The notes: generated by a model not told the origin, from the sequence alone. A stretch of DNA of 64,000 bases from Myxococcales bacterium (GCA_022184915.1 JAGTJU010000001.1:1118057-1182056); one strand, 5' to 3'; positions 32,657-41,747 are shown, counted from the first letter of the stretch. Numbers and translations are program-made.

Positions 32657-33820
32657 ATGGCGAAGGTTCTGATCACCGGCGGGGCAGCATTCATCGGCTC
32701 GCACCTGGCTGACGAATTGATCGCGAACGGATACGAAGTGCGGGTGATCGATTGTCTCGATCCCCAGGTGCACGGAGACTCTGGCGCTTGGCCTGGCTAT
32801 CTCTCACGGAAAGTCGAAAGAAGCTTCGGAGACATTTCGGTGCCCGAGCAGGTGAATCGAGCCCTCCGGGGCGTGGATGTGGTCGTTCCCTTCGCTGCGG
32901 CCGTGGGCGTCGGGCAGAGCATGTACAGGATACAGCACTACGTAAGGACGAACGCCTTGGGGACGGCGGTCCTTTTGGAGACGCTCACGCAAAAGCGGAC
33001 GTCGCGTCTCATCGTGGCCTCGAGCATGAGTGTTTACGGGGAAGGTCTGTACGAGACGCGAGCTGGAGAACCTCAGGAGTTCGTGAGCCGCTTGGCCGCA
33101 CGGCTCGAGGAAGGCCAGTGGGATCCCATCGACTCCAGCGGTGAGGCGCTCGTTCCGGTCCCGACACCCGAAGACAAGCCGGTAAGTTTTCAATCGATCT
33201 ATGCACAGTTTAAGTACGACCAAGAGAAGATGTGCCTTCTCGTGGGCGAGGCCTATCGGATCCCGACGACGGCGCTTCGGTTCTTCAATGCGTACGGGCC
33301 ACGCCAGACACTCTCCAACCCCTGCTGCATTTATGGGGCTCATCAGTTCGGTGCCGAAGACCAGGGGTGGGTTGCGCACTTCTTGATTCAGGCTTTGCAG
33401 AATCAGCCGGTCACGATCCTTGGCGACGGGAAACAAGTCCGCGACCTGCTTTATGTTTCGGACCTCGTACGGGCCTGCCTGGCGGCCGAACGCGAGCAGC
33501 ACGTCGTCGCGGGACGTGCCTTCAACATGGGCGGCGGGGTTGCCAATGCGGCGAGCGTCATGGAGGTGCTTCTGGAGATCAGTACCATCGTGGGTCACAG
33601 GCTCACCCTCTTGACGGCTCCTTGGCGATTCGCCGATCAGCGCTACTACATCTCGGATACGAGCCGATGCGAGCGCGCCACGGGGTGGCAGCCCGCGGTC
33701 GGAGTGCTTCAGGGGCTACGCGCTCTTTACACTTGGCTCAAGGAGAACGAGGTGGGCATCGAACCCCACTTCGAGGCGCGCGGTGAAGAGCAGCGCCACC
33801 GTCTGGCCAGGGCCCGATGA
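32657..33820 (+). CDS. NAD-dependent epimerase/dehydratase (extended SDR)
   Basis: 387 residues; ATG 32657 follows GGGAG closely. It has an N-terminal Rossmann motif TGGAAFIGSHLADELI, active-site YAQFK (YxxxK), ALRFFNAYGPRQTLSNP substrate loop and VRDLLYVSDLVRA, typical of UDP-sugar 4-epimerases/dehydratases. In the glycine motif the usual TGGAGFIG reads TGGAAFIG, so the second Gly of GxxGxxG is Ala. That is unusual but may be tolerated. First gene of a six-gene unit with gaps of 31, 37 and 3 bases, a 4-base overlap and 28 bases. It probably makes an activated sugar used by the glycosyltransferases downstream. Confidence 0.88.
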   Translation: MAKVLITGGAAFIGSHLADELIANGYEVRVIDCLDPQVHGDSGAWPGYLSRKVERSFGDISVPEQVNRALRGVDVVVPFAAAVGVGQSMYRIQHYVRTNALGTAVLLETLTQKRTSRLIVASSMSVYGEGLYETRAGEPQEFVSRLAARLEEGQWDPIDSSGEALVPVPTPEDKPVSFQSIYAQFKYDQEKMCLLVGEAYRIPTTALRFFNAYGPRQTLSNPCCIYGAHQFGAEDQGWVAHFLIQALQNQPVTILGDGKQVRDLLYVSDLVRACLAAEREQHVVAGRAFNMGGGVANAASVMEVLLEISTIVGHRLTLLTAPWRFADQRYYISDTSRCERATGWQPAVGVLQGLRALYTWLKENEVGIEPHFEARGEEQRHRLARAR

Positions 33821-33851
33821 CGAAGCGCTCATTGATCGGGAGGGCCTGCGC

Positions 33852-34829
33852 ATGAAGACGTCGATGATGGCTGCCACGGTGGAAGGACCCCGACACGTCG
33901 AACTGCGCGAGGCGGCGGTGCCAAGTCCGAAGCCCGACGAGGTGCTCGTTTGTCTCGAAGGGTGTGGGGTCTGTGGCTCGAGCGTCCCCACGTGGACAGG
34001 CCGTCCTTGGTTCCAGTACCCGATGGCAGCCGGCGCGCCGGGACACCAAGGCTGGGGGCATGTGGTGGCTCGGGGGCAGGCCGTGCGCACCGTCAAGGAA
34101 GGGGATCGCGTGGCAATGCTCTCCTACCGCGCCTTCGGCGAGTTTGACCTGGCCCGCGCCGCGGACGTCGTGGTTCTGCCCCCGAGCCTGCGGGGCCGCG
34201 ATGTCCCGGGAGAGGCGCTTGCCTGCGTGATGAACATCTTCGCTCGCAGCGGGATTCGAGAGGGCGACAAAGTCGCCGTGGTGGGCGTTGGATTCTTGGG
34301 CGCGTTGCTCGTACAGCTGGCCCGTCGTGCGGGCGCCGAAGTGGTGGCTGTCTCGCGAAGAGTCCATGCGTTGGGCGTGGCCGAGTCCATGGGCGCCCGC
34401 CACTCGGCGACTCTCGGGGGCGATGCCGAGAGGGTCGAGGAGGCGGTCTGCCAGGTCGGTGGCGAGGCATTTGACGTGGTCATCGAGGCTGCAGGGCACC
34501 AGGCCGCCCTCGACCTGGCCACCCGTCTTTGCAGGGTAGGCGGGCGGCTCGTCATCGCGGGCTTTCATCAAGATGGTGGCAGGCAAGTGGACCTTTGTGC
34601 GTGGAACTGGCGGGCGCTCGAGATCGTGAACGCACACACGCGTGCGGCGGCCTCCTATGTGGAGGGGCTCGTCAAGGCGGTCAGGGCGGTCGAGGCAGGC
34701 ACCCTGGTCCCTGATGAGCTTTACACCCACAGGTTGCCGATGGCGCGACTGGCGGACGCTCTCGACCTGCTCGTCGAACGTCCGCGTGGGTTCATGAAGG
34801 CCAACGTGGTGATGGCTGCATCCGTGTGA
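33852..34829 (+). CDS. Medium-chain dehydrogenase/reductase (zinc-binding dehydrogenase-like)
   Basis: 325 residues; ATG 33852 has GGGAGGG 7 bases upstream, preferred over the GTG at 33783 that would overlap the epimerase. The GroES-like N-domain contains EGCGVCGSS (catalytic Cys). The motif normally read as GHE is GHQGWG here. The Cys cluster for structural zinc is absent. The cofactor domain has VAVVGVGFLGALLVQLARRAGAEVV. Second gene of the glycan operon. It presumably oxidises or reduces a sugar alcohol or keto-sugar alongside the next gene. Substrate and zinc content are uncertain. Confidence 0.85.
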   Translation: MKTSMMAATVEGPRHVELREAAVPSPKPDEVLVCLEGCGVCGSSVPTWTGRPWFQYPMAAGAPGHQGWGHVVARGQAVRTVKEGDRVAMLSYRAFGEFDLARAADVVVLPPSLRGRDVPGEALACVMNIFARSGIREGDKVAVVGVGFLGALLVQLARRAGAEVVAVSRRVHALGVAESMGARHSATLGGDAERVEEAVCQVGGEAFDVVIEAAGHQAALDLATRLCRVGGRLVIAGFHQDGGRQVDLCAWNWRALEIVNAHTRAAASYVEGLVKAVRAVEAGTLVPDELYTHRLPMARLADALDLLVERPRGFMKANVVMAASV

Positions 34830-34866
34830 TTGACGAGGCCCTGGGGGCCCCGACTGGAGTCTCGAC

Positions 34867-35919
34867 ATGACGACGAAACACGCCCGCCCGCGTTTGGGAT
34901 TCATCGGCCTTGGGTGGATTGGAAGAATGCGGTTGCGCGCTGCCGTAGATTCGGGTGTGGCCGAAGTGGCTTGCCTCGCGGATAGCGCGGCCGATGCCAT
35001 CTCGGAAGCGAAGCTTCTGGCGCCAGGGGCTCTCGTGGCGCGGTCACTCGACGAGATGCTCGAAGCGCGGCTCGATGCCGTCGTGATCGCCACCCCGAGT
35101 GCCCTTCACGCCGCGCAGGCGACCCGCGCCCTGGAAGCGGGTCTACCCGTCTACTGTCAAAAGCCTCTGGCGCGTAGTGCGGCAGAAGCAAAAGCGGTGG
35201 TCGACGTGGCCCGTCGCAGGAATCTTTTGTTGAGTGTGGACTTTTGCTACCGCCATACCCGCGCAGGGCGCGCGGTTGCCGAGCTCGTTCAATCGGGGCG
35301 GCTTGGCTCGATCTACGCTGCGAGCCTTGTCTTTCACAACGGGTATGGGCCGGACAAGCCGTGGGTTTGCGACGCTTCCCTCTCGGGGGGCGGCTGTCTG
35401 ATGGATCTCGGCATTCACCTCGTCGATTTTGCCGTATGGGCCCTCGCCGCCGAGGGGGTGTTGGTGGAGGCCGCCTGCGTGTTTTCAGGTGGAAAGCCGC
35501 TGCAGAGCCGTGCCCACACGGAAGACTATGCCAGCGCGAGTCTGCGTTTCGGACCTCGTGGGCCTGTGGCCCAGCTGTCGTGCTCGTGGCGCGCCTCGGT
35601 GGGGGCCGACGCCCAGATCGAGAGCACGTTCCTCGGTACCCGGGGCGCGGCGTCCTTTCGCAACGTCGGCGGGTCGTTCTACGACTTCGTTGCCGACCAC
35701 CACGAGGGGACCCGCTCGACCCGTCTCTGCGAGCCGCCCGATGACTGGGGAGGCCGTGGCCTTTGCGAGTTCATCGAGGCTTTGGCCCACGGCGCGAGCC
35801 AGTTTCGCGATGGGGCCGGATACGTCAAGGCGAGCCGCGCGGTCGACGACATCTACGCGACGGCCCGCAAAACCTGGCCGACACGCGAACGTGCCGGGGC
35901 CCGCATGAAGGCGGTCTGA
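34867..35919 (+). CDS. Gfo/Idh/MocA family oxidoreductase
   Basis: 350 residues. N-terminal Rossmann fold GFIGLGWIGRMRLRA, the family motif as VYCQKPLARS (QKP instead of the common EKP, catalytic Lys kept) and the active-site DLGIHLVDFAVW. Such enzymes oxidise or reduce nucleotide-linked or free sugars with NAD(P). Third gene of the run, with the next gene 3 bases downstream. Together with the epimerase and the MDR enzyme it forms a three-step sugar-modifying module. Confidence 0.9.
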   Translation: MTTKHARPRLGFIGLGWIGRMRLRAAVDSGVAEVACLADSAADAISEAKLLAPGALVARSLDEMLEARLDAVVIATPSALHAAQATRALEAGLPVYCQKPLARSAAEAKAVVDVARRRNLLLSVDFCYRHTRAGRAVAELVQSGRLGSIYAASLVFHNGYGPDKPWVCDASLSGGGCLMDLGIHLVDFAVWALAAEGVLVEAACVFSGGKPLQSRAHTEDYASASLRFGPRGPVAQLSCSWRASVGADAQIESTFLGTRGAASFRNVGGSFYDFVADHHEGTRSTRLCEPPDDWGGRGLCEFIEALAHGASQFRDGAGYVKASRAVDDIYATARKTWPTRERAGARMKAV

Positions 35920-35922
35920 ACG

Positions 35923-37083
35923 ATGAACCCCGCCTTCGCGGCGTCACGTTCGGAGCCGAAGGGCCTACGGACCTCGGGGGGCAACGTGCGCCGGGTCCTC
36001 ATGACGACCGACGCCGTGGGAGGTGTTTGGAACTTCTGCCTCGCGCTGGCTCGTCATTTGGCGGCGCGTGGGGTGCGGGTGCTCCTTGCGATCATGGGGC
36101 CGACCCCGACGTTGAGCCAACGACGAGACGCCGAGACCATCCCGGGTGTGACCGTGGAGGACGGCCCTTTCGCTCTCGAATGGATGGAACGACCCTGGCT
36201 AGACGTAGACGCCGCTGGCGCGTGGCTTCTGGCGCTTGCCGAGCGCTTTCGCCCCGACGTCGTCCACCTCAACCAGTATGCCCACGGGCACTTGAGCTTC
36301 CGCGCGCCCGTCGTGATCACGGCTCACTCCTGCGTGCTGTCCTGGTGGCGCGCCGTCAAAGGCGAGGCGGCGCCAGCGCGATGGAATACCTACCGATGGC
36401 GAGTGGCCCGGGGCTTGCGTGCCGCCCACACTGTGACCGCGCCCAGCGCCACCATGCTCGGAGCGTTGCAGGGCGCCTACGGACCTCTGCCGGGCGCCCA
36501 GATCGTCTACAACGGTCTCGACGGCAGCGTGTGGGTGCCGCGCGCGAAGGAAGAACTCATCGTCGCCGTGGGGCGTGTGTGGGACGAAGGCAAAAACCTG
36601 TGTGCGCTCGACCGGGCTTGCCGCCGGTTTCCCTGGAGGACAGAAGTGATGGGTCCCCTGCAGGACCCCCTCGGACGGAGCCGCCCGCTCGTTCACGCGC
36701 GCGCGGTGGGCGTGCTTCCACCTGCCGGGGTTGCCGAAAGGCTCGCACGCGCGGCGATCTTCTGCTCGCCTTCGCTCTACGAGCCCTTTGGCCTCGGCGT
36801 CCTGGAAGCCGCTCTTTCGGGGTGTGCGCTCGCCTTGGCAGACATCGGTAGTTTTCGGGAACTGTGGGGGGGGGCGGCGGCCTTCTTCGACCCTCGGGAT
36901 CCCGAAGCGCTGGGCGATGTGGTCGAGGCGTTGATTCGCGACGAGGGCGCTCGCAGGGCACTCGGCGAGGCCGCCCATCGGCGTGCTGTCGCGTTTGCGG
37001 GTAGCCGATGGGCCACGCGGTACCACGACATCTACGCGGCCACCGCGCACAGTTTCGAGATGCAAAAGGAGACAAACACGTGA
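35923..37083 (+). CDS. GT4-type glycosyltransferase
   Basis: 386 residues, GT-B fold. N-terminal domain RRVLMTTDAVGGVWNFCLALARHLAARG with the FRPDVVHLNQ segment. The C-terminal nucleotide-sugar domain has IVAVGRVWDEGKNL and the E-x7-E region SPSLYEPFGLGVLEAALSGCAL. ATG 35923 is taken; a GTG about 22 codons in (MRRVLMTTDAVGG) would also give a complete GT-B domain. The stop overlaps the next start (GTGA). It is a retaining transferase in the sugar operon; donor and acceptor are unknown. Confidence 0.88.
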   Translation: MNPAFAASRSEPKGLRTSGGNVRRVLMTTDAVGGVWNFCLALARHLAARGVRVLLAIMGPTPTLSQRRDAETIPGVTVEDGPFALEWMERPWLDVDAAGAWLLALAERFRPDVVHLNQYAHGHLSFRAPVVITAHSCVLSWWRAVKGEAAPARWNTYRWRVARGLRAAHTVTAPSATMLGALQGAYGPLPGAQIVYNGLDGSVWVPRAKEELIVAVGRVWDEGKNLCALDRACRRFPWRTEVMGPLQDPLGRSRPLVHARAVGVLPPAGVAERLARAAIFCSPSLYEPFGLGVLEAALSGCALALADIGSFRELWGGAAAFFDPRDPEALGDVVEALIRDEGARRALGEAAHRRAVAFAGSRWATRYHDIYAATAHSFEMQKETNT

Positions 37084-38216
37084 ACGTCGTCATGTTCTGC
37101 CATTCGCTTCGCTCTTGCTGGAACAACGGCAACGCCCATTTCCTGCGCGGCGTCGTGTCTGCGCTTGTCGCACTGGGGCACCGTGTGAAGGTTTACGAGC
37201 CGGTCGATTCCTGGAGTGCGCACAATCTCGTAAGGGAGGAAGGCGCCGACATGCTCGAGGCCTACCGGACCTGGTACCCCGCGCTCGCCAACGTGGCGTA
37301 CGATGCGCAGACGCTTGATCTCGATGAAGCCACGGCCGACGCGCAGCTGGTCTTGGTGCACGAGTGGAATGCCCCGGAGCTGGTCGCCGCGCTCGGAAGC
37401 TTGCGCGCACGCCGCAGGGACTTCCGCCTCCTATTTCACGACACGCACCATCGTGCCGCCACGGCACCGGACGAGATGGCCGCCTACGATCTCAGAGACT
37501 ATGATGGCGTTTTGGCGTTCGGTAGCGTGATTCGGGATCTGTATCTCGAGCGAGGGTGGACGAGCCAGGCTTGGACATGGCACGAGGCCGCAGACGCTGA
37601 GCGGTTCCGTCCCCTGCTCGTCGGAGGTGAAGGCGGCGACTTGGTCTGGGTGGGGAACTGGGGCGATGACGAACGGACAGACGAGCTGCGCGAATTTCTT
37701 CTCGATCCCGTGTGGCACCTTCAACTCAGGGCCAAGCTCTTCGGGGTTCGATACCCGTCGTGGGCCCTGGATACGCTCGTTGCGCGGGGGATCGGATTTG
37801 GTGGTTGGCTCCCGAATCATGGAGTGCCCGAGATCTTCTCTCAGTACCGGATGACCGTGCACGTTCCGAGACGGCCCTACGCGAGTCAGCTGCCAGGCAT
37901 TCCAACCATTCGCGTCTTCGAGGCGCTCGCGTGTGGCATCCCGCTGGTGACGGGCCCGTGGGAGGACTCCGAACATCTGTTCCGTGTGGGCACCGACTTT
38001 CTCATGGCGCGCAACGGGAGGCAGATGTGCGAGCTCATGAGGGAGGTGCTGAATGACCCCGCGTTGGGCGTCGCGTTGGCCGTCGCGGGCCTGGAGACGG
38101 TTCTGTCACGACACACGTGCCGGCACCGCGCGTTGGAGCTCGTCGAACTGGTCCAGAAGCTGGATGCGTCCCACAAACTAGGTCCGCCGTTGGAGCGGTC
38201 GGTGGCGCAACTCTGA
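37080..38216 (+). CDS. CgeB-like glycosyltransferase
   Basis: 378 residues. GTG 37080 overlaps the preceding stop by four bases. The start VVMFCHSLRSCWNNGNAHFLRGVVSALVALGHRVKVYEP is GT-B-like. The C-terminus PTIRVFEALACGIPLVTGPWEDSEHLFRVGTDFLMARNG matches the CgeB/YkvP glycosyltransferase-like domain. It is homologous in layout to each half of the next protein, with the shared opening pattern of a hydrophobic strand, S-x-W/Y-x-N-G, then HxVxxYEP. The family lacks biochemical definition in most cases. Confidence 0.82.
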   Translation: MNVVMFCHSLRSCWNNGNAHFLRGVVSALVALGHRVKVYEPVDSWSAHNLVREEGADMLEAYRTWYPALANVAYDAQTLDLDEATADAQLVLVHEWNAPELVAALGSLRARRRDFRLLFHDTHHRAATAPDEMAAYDLRDYDGVLAFGSVIRDLYLERGWTSQAWTWHEAADAERFRPLLVGGEGGDLVWVGNWGDDERTDELREFLLDPVWHLQLRAKLFGVRYPSWALDTLVARGIGFGGWLPNHGVPEIFSQYRMTVHVPRRPYASQLPGIPTIRVFEALACGIPLVTGPWEDSEHLFRVGTDFLMARNGRQMCELMREVLNDPALGVALAVAGLETVLSRHTCRHRALELVELVQKLDASHKLGPPLERSVAQL

Positions 38217-38244
38217 CCGCTACGCACCATGTGGGGAGATTTAG

Positions 38245-40470
38245 ATGCACATAGCATTTTTCGGTTCGAGTCTCGTCTCGGCGTATTGGAACGGCGCCGC
38301 GACCTATTATCGAGGCTTGCTGGAGGCCCTCGCGCGACGGGGGCACGAGGTTCACTTCTACGAGCCCGACGCGTACGATCGCCAAAACCACCGCGACATC
38401 GAAGATCCTCCCTGGGCAGCTGTGCATGTCTACGAGGCGAACGAGGCGGCAGCGGCCGCGATGCTGAAGGATGCGAGCCGCGCAGATCTCATCGTCAAGG
38501 CGAGTGGCGTGGGCGTGCTCGACGAGTTCCTCGAAGCTGGCATTTTGAGTCTGAGGCGACCGGGGTGCGTTCTGGCATACTGGGATGTTGACGCCCCGGC
38601 AACGCTCGAGCGCCTTCAGTCACATCCCAGCGATCTCTTCGCGCCGCTGGTTCCCCATTACGACATCGTGTTCACCTACGGGGGGGGGCCGAAGGTAGTG
38701 GCGGGGTACGCGCAGCTGGGCGCCCTCATCTGCCATCCGATTTACAACGCGGTGGATCCGCGCACCCACTTTCCCGTTGCCGCGTTGCCCGAGTTCAAGA
38801 GCGACCTTTGTCTGCTCGCGAACCGACTTCCCGACCGAGAAGCCCGCGTGGAAGAGTTCTTCTTTTCCGTGGCCCGACGTCTGCCGCATCAGTCGTTTCG
38901 CCTGGGGGGCAATGGCTGGCACGACCTGCCTATGCCCAAGAACGTGGCATCGATGGGTCATGTGTATAGCTCCGAACATAATGTGTTCAACGCAAGCGCT
39001 CGCGCCGTGTTGAACGTTCACCGAGACAGCATGGTCCGTTTCGGATACTCGCCGGCCACGCGTCTCTTCGAGGCCGCAGGGGCCGCCGCTTGTCTCGTGA
39101 CCGACGCGTGGGAGGGGATCGAGAGCTTCTTTGAACCGGGCCGTGAGGTGCTGGTGGCGGCGAATGGAGACGAGGTTGGGGAGCACCTTGCCCGGCTCAC
39201 GCCCGCCGAGGCCAGGGCCATGGGACGAAGAGCGCGTCGTCGAGCTTTGTCCGAGCACACGTACGACCAAAGAGCCCTCGAAGTCGAGGAGGCCCTCGGT
39301 GTGCGCAGCCACCGCCGCCTGAGCGTGAGAACCATCGTGCCGCTTCCCTCGCCGCCCCAGAAGACGCGCGCCCTGACGTTCGCGATCTTGGGACTTTCCC
39401 TGCGCTCCTCGTGGGGCAATGGCCACGCCACGACCTACCGGGCGTTGGCGAAGGGCCTGTCTGAGCGCGGGCATCGGGTGGTCTTCTACGAACGTAATGT
39501 GCCCTGGTACGACGCGCACGTGGACGGCGCGAGAACTAGCGCCGAGCTGCGCCTCTACGATCGTCCCGAGGAACTCGTGCAGCGCTGGGGGGATGAGATT
39601 TCGACCGCGGACGTCGTCGTGATGGGCTCTTACGTACCCGATGGGGCGGCGCTGATCGACCACTTCAATGGATGCGTCGAAGGTGTGTTCGCCTTCTACG
39701 ACATCGATACGCCGGTCACGCTGAGAGCCATCGGGCGTGGGCAGTGCCCCTATCTTCGGTCCGATCAGGTTCCCTGGTTCGACCTTTACCTCTCCTTCTC
39801 CGGGGGCGACGTGCTCGATACGCTCGAGACCCGCTATGGGGCCAAGCGCCCGCGTGCTCTTTACTGCGCCGTGGATCCGGATCACTGCCGCCCGGTAGAC
39901 GTCGAAGACACGTGGGATCTCAGCTACATGGGGACCTTCAGCGCCGATCGACAGCCTGGACTGCATGAGCTGTTGATCGTGCCGGCAACGCAGCTGGCCG
40001 ATCGCGCGTTCATGGTGGCCGGCCCGCAGTATCCCGAGATGCTACGCTGGCCGCGCAACGTGAGCCGTGTGGAGCACGTCGCGCCCCCGTCCCACGCGGC
40101 GTTTTACTGTGCGTCTCGCTTTACGTTGAACCTGACCCGTCAGGCGATGCGCGACTTTGGGTTTTCCCCCAGCGTTCGCCTCTTCGAGGCCGCGGCCTGC
40201 GGGGTACCCCTCATTTCGGATACGTGGAGGGGCCTCGATGTGATCTTCGAGCCCGGAAAAGAGATCTTCCTGGCGCGCAACGCACGCGATGTCATCGAGC
40301 TTTTGCACGACCTGCCCGACGCTGACCGTCTTTGCGTGGGGGCGGCGGCGCGCGCGAAGGTTTTGGCCTCGCACACGGCGGCAGCCCGCGCCGCGGAGTT
40401 GCTCGGGTACGTATCGGAGTGTCAACCCTCGCGCATGCGGGGTCAAGCCCGGCGCCGCGCGCGGGGCTGA
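38245..40470 (+). CDS. Tandem double CgeB-like glycosyltransferase
   Basis: 741 residues made of two full GT-B-like units. Unit 1 (about 1-360) begins HIAFFGSSLVSAYWNGAAT and ends with SPATRLFEAAGAAACLVTD and FFEPGREVLVAANG. Unit 2 (about 373-741) begins TFAILGLSLRSSWGNGHATT and ends with SPSVRLFEAAACGVPLISD and IFEPGKEIFLARNA. Both carry the CgeB signature, so both may be active on different linkages. ATG 38245 has GGGGAG 7 bases upstream. Last gene of the operon, 4 bases from a convergent lipoprotein gene. The order of single CgeB gene then double CgeB gene suggests duplication and fusion in this locus. Confidence 0.85.
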   Translation: MHIAFFGSSLVSAYWNGAATYYRGLLEALARRGHEVHFYEPDAYDRQNHRDIEDPPWAAVHVYEANEAAAAAMLKDASRADLIVKASGVGVLDEFLEAGILSLRRPGCVLAYWDVDAPATLERLQSHPSDLFAPLVPHYDIVFTYGGGPKVVAGYAQLGALICHPIYNAVDPRTHFPVAALPEFKSDLCLLANRLPDREARVEEFFFSVARRLPHQSFRLGGNGWHDLPMPKNVASMGHVYSSEHNVFNASARAVLNVHRDSMVRFGYSPATRLFEAAGAAACLVTDAWEGIESFFEPGREVLVAANGDEVGEHLARLTPAEARAMGRRARRRALSEHTYDQRALEVEEALGVRSHRRLSVRTIVPLPSPPQKTRALTFAILGLSLRSSWGNGHATTYRALAKGLSERGHRVVFYERNVPWYDAHVDGARTSAELRLYDRPEELVQRWGDEISTADVVVMGSYVPDGAALIDHFNGCVEGVFAFYDIDTPVTLRAIGRGQCPYLRSDQVPWFDLYLSFSGGDVLDTLETRYGAKRPRALYCAVDPDHCRPVDVEDTWDLSYMGTFSADRQPGLHELLIVPATQLADRAFMVAGPQYPEMLRWPRNVSRVEHVAPPSHAAFYCASRFTLNLTRQAMRDFGFSPSVRLFEAAACGVPLISDTWRGLDVIFEPGKEIFLARNARDVIELLHDLPDADRLCVGAAARAKVLASHTAAARAAELLGYVSECQPSRMRGQARRRARG

Positions 40471-40474
40471 GCCC

Positions 40475-41209
40475 TCAACGAGCCAATCCGAGGGGCTGCA
40501 GCAAGCAGTGGGGGTTGTGAGGGGGGATCGCCGAAGCCACCTCCCTCACGTGGCCCTCTTCGTCGATCGCAAGGACGAGGTGGTCGCGTTCACAGTCGTA
40601 GCGGGTTCGGGACACCCGCACCTCGAAGCCACCTGCGCGGGGGCGAACTCCACCTTGGTGCGGCATCGCGCAGGCGACGTTGAAGCCCGCGAACTCTGCC
40701 ACCAACACGGCCTCGTCCTCGGTGTCTATGGGCAAAATCAGCGGGAGAAGGACGGCCAGGGAATTGGCCGCGAGTACCTCGTCGCCCCGGGTGCTCACCA
40801 GGGTCGGATTGCAGCCCGAGGCCGTGCACCTGCTTGCGGTCCTGGTGGCTTTTCGAGCCGCGTGGAAGCGGGCCAGGCAGCCCACGGGTTCGCGGGCGGT
40901 CGCGCAGGGCACGCCCAAGGTGGCGGGAAAGTCACCGAAAAAGAGCGTGCTGCCGTAGCCGATGTAGTCGACCGGAAACGACGTGCGGAGGCCGGGTAGA
41001 GGGTTCCATCGGCCGTCGTCGTCGCAAACGCGTGCAACGAAGCCCGTAGGCTCTTCCGCGGCTAAGGACCGCGCGTCACCCACGTGCATAGGCGGAGGGT
41101 CAAGCTGCGCAAGCGGCGGCTCGCCGGGGCTTCCGCACCCGAACCATGCAGCGAGAAGCAAGCCCGCCTTCCGCCTGCCTCTGCCTTTCCACGCATCATC
41201 ACCTTCCAC
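40475..41209 (-). CDS. Lipoprotein of unknown function
   Basis: 244 residues. The frame is open to 41668, but the upstream part shadows the response regulator. GTG 41209 has a strong ribosome site (GGAGGGG, 5-base spacing) and is followed by a lipoprotein signal (RRKAGLLLAAWFGCGSPGEPP). The mature part contains several Cys (CDDD, GVPCATA, VGCLARF, SRCTASGCNP, ACAMP, YDCERD) that may pair as disulphides. No known domain was recognised. It lies 67 bases downstream of the response-regulator gene and may be co-transcribed. Confidence 0.72.
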   Translation of the reverse strand: MEGDDAWKGRGRRKAGLLLAAWFGCGSPGEPPLAQLDPPPMHVGDARSLAAEEPTGFVARVCDDDGRWNPLPGLRTSFPVDYIGYGSTLFFGDFPATLGVPCATAREPVGCLARFHAARKATRTASRCTASGCNPTLVSTRGDEVLAANSLAVLLPLILPIDTEDEAVLVAEFAGFNVACAMPHQGGVRPRAGGFEVRVSRTRYDCERDHLVLAIDEEGHVREVASAIPPHNPHCLLQPLGLAR

Positions 41210-41276
41210 GGGCGCCCCTCCGGGGGAATACGGGCAGCAAAACGCATGCCCAGCGCCCCTTTCACGTGCGTCGGGG

Positions 41277-41747
41277 CTACGGGGCCGTAACGACTCGCTC
41301 GAGCTCGAGCAAGTCGAAGGGCTTGAGCAGGCATTCGTCGAACGCTTCCGTACGGATGAGGTCGGCAGGCGTCGGATGGACCCAACCCGTGGTAGCCACG
41401 AGACGGGTCGTGGCACCCCAGGCCGCTTCGCGGATCTGCCGGGCGAGGGAAAAGGCCGTGAGGCCCCGCAGACTGAGATCCAAAAAGACCACATGCGGGC
41501 GAAAGACCTCCGCGAGCGCAAGCACCCGATCCGTGCTGTAGAAAGCGGCGACGTGATGTCCCGCCTCCTCCAACAGCAAGGCAAGGGAATCGGCGCCATC
41601 GCGATGGTCATCGACCACGATGATCCGCCGGGACGATGACGACACGGCACGGGTGAAGAAGTCGCCATCCAGCCGCTCAGCTGCCAAATCCCTGCACGCG
41701 TAGGGCTCTGCCGGTGATTCGCGCATCGCGGCTGGCTGAATTTTCAC
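41277..41747 (-). CDS. Single-domain response regulator (receiver)
   Basis: 156 residues. A receiver domain occupies roughly residues 38-156: acidic IIVVDDHRDGADS, phospho-acceptor Asp in VVFLDLSLRG, Thr in LVATTGWV and Lys in CLLKPFD. There is no output domain. The N-terminal 35 residues are not receiver-like. GTG 41747 is chosen because of a strong GAGGAGGT just upstream; ATG 41726 is a possible shorter start. Single receivers act as phospho-shuttles or by protein contact. No kinase lies next to it. Confidence 0.82.
   Translation of the reverse strand: MKIQPAAMRESPAEPYACRDLAAERLDGDFFTRAVSSSSRRIIVVDDHRDGADSLALLLEEAGHHVAAFYSTDRVLALAEVFRPHVVFLDLSLRGLTAFSLARQIREAAWGATTRLVATTGWVHPTPADLIRTEAFDECLLKPFDLLELERVVTAP

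Noticed and set aside
35923-36000. Alternative GTG start of the GT4 gene at about 35986
   Set aside because: Possible, but the ATG at 35923 lies 3 bases after the preceding stop, which fits the tight spacing of the operon; kept as a note only.
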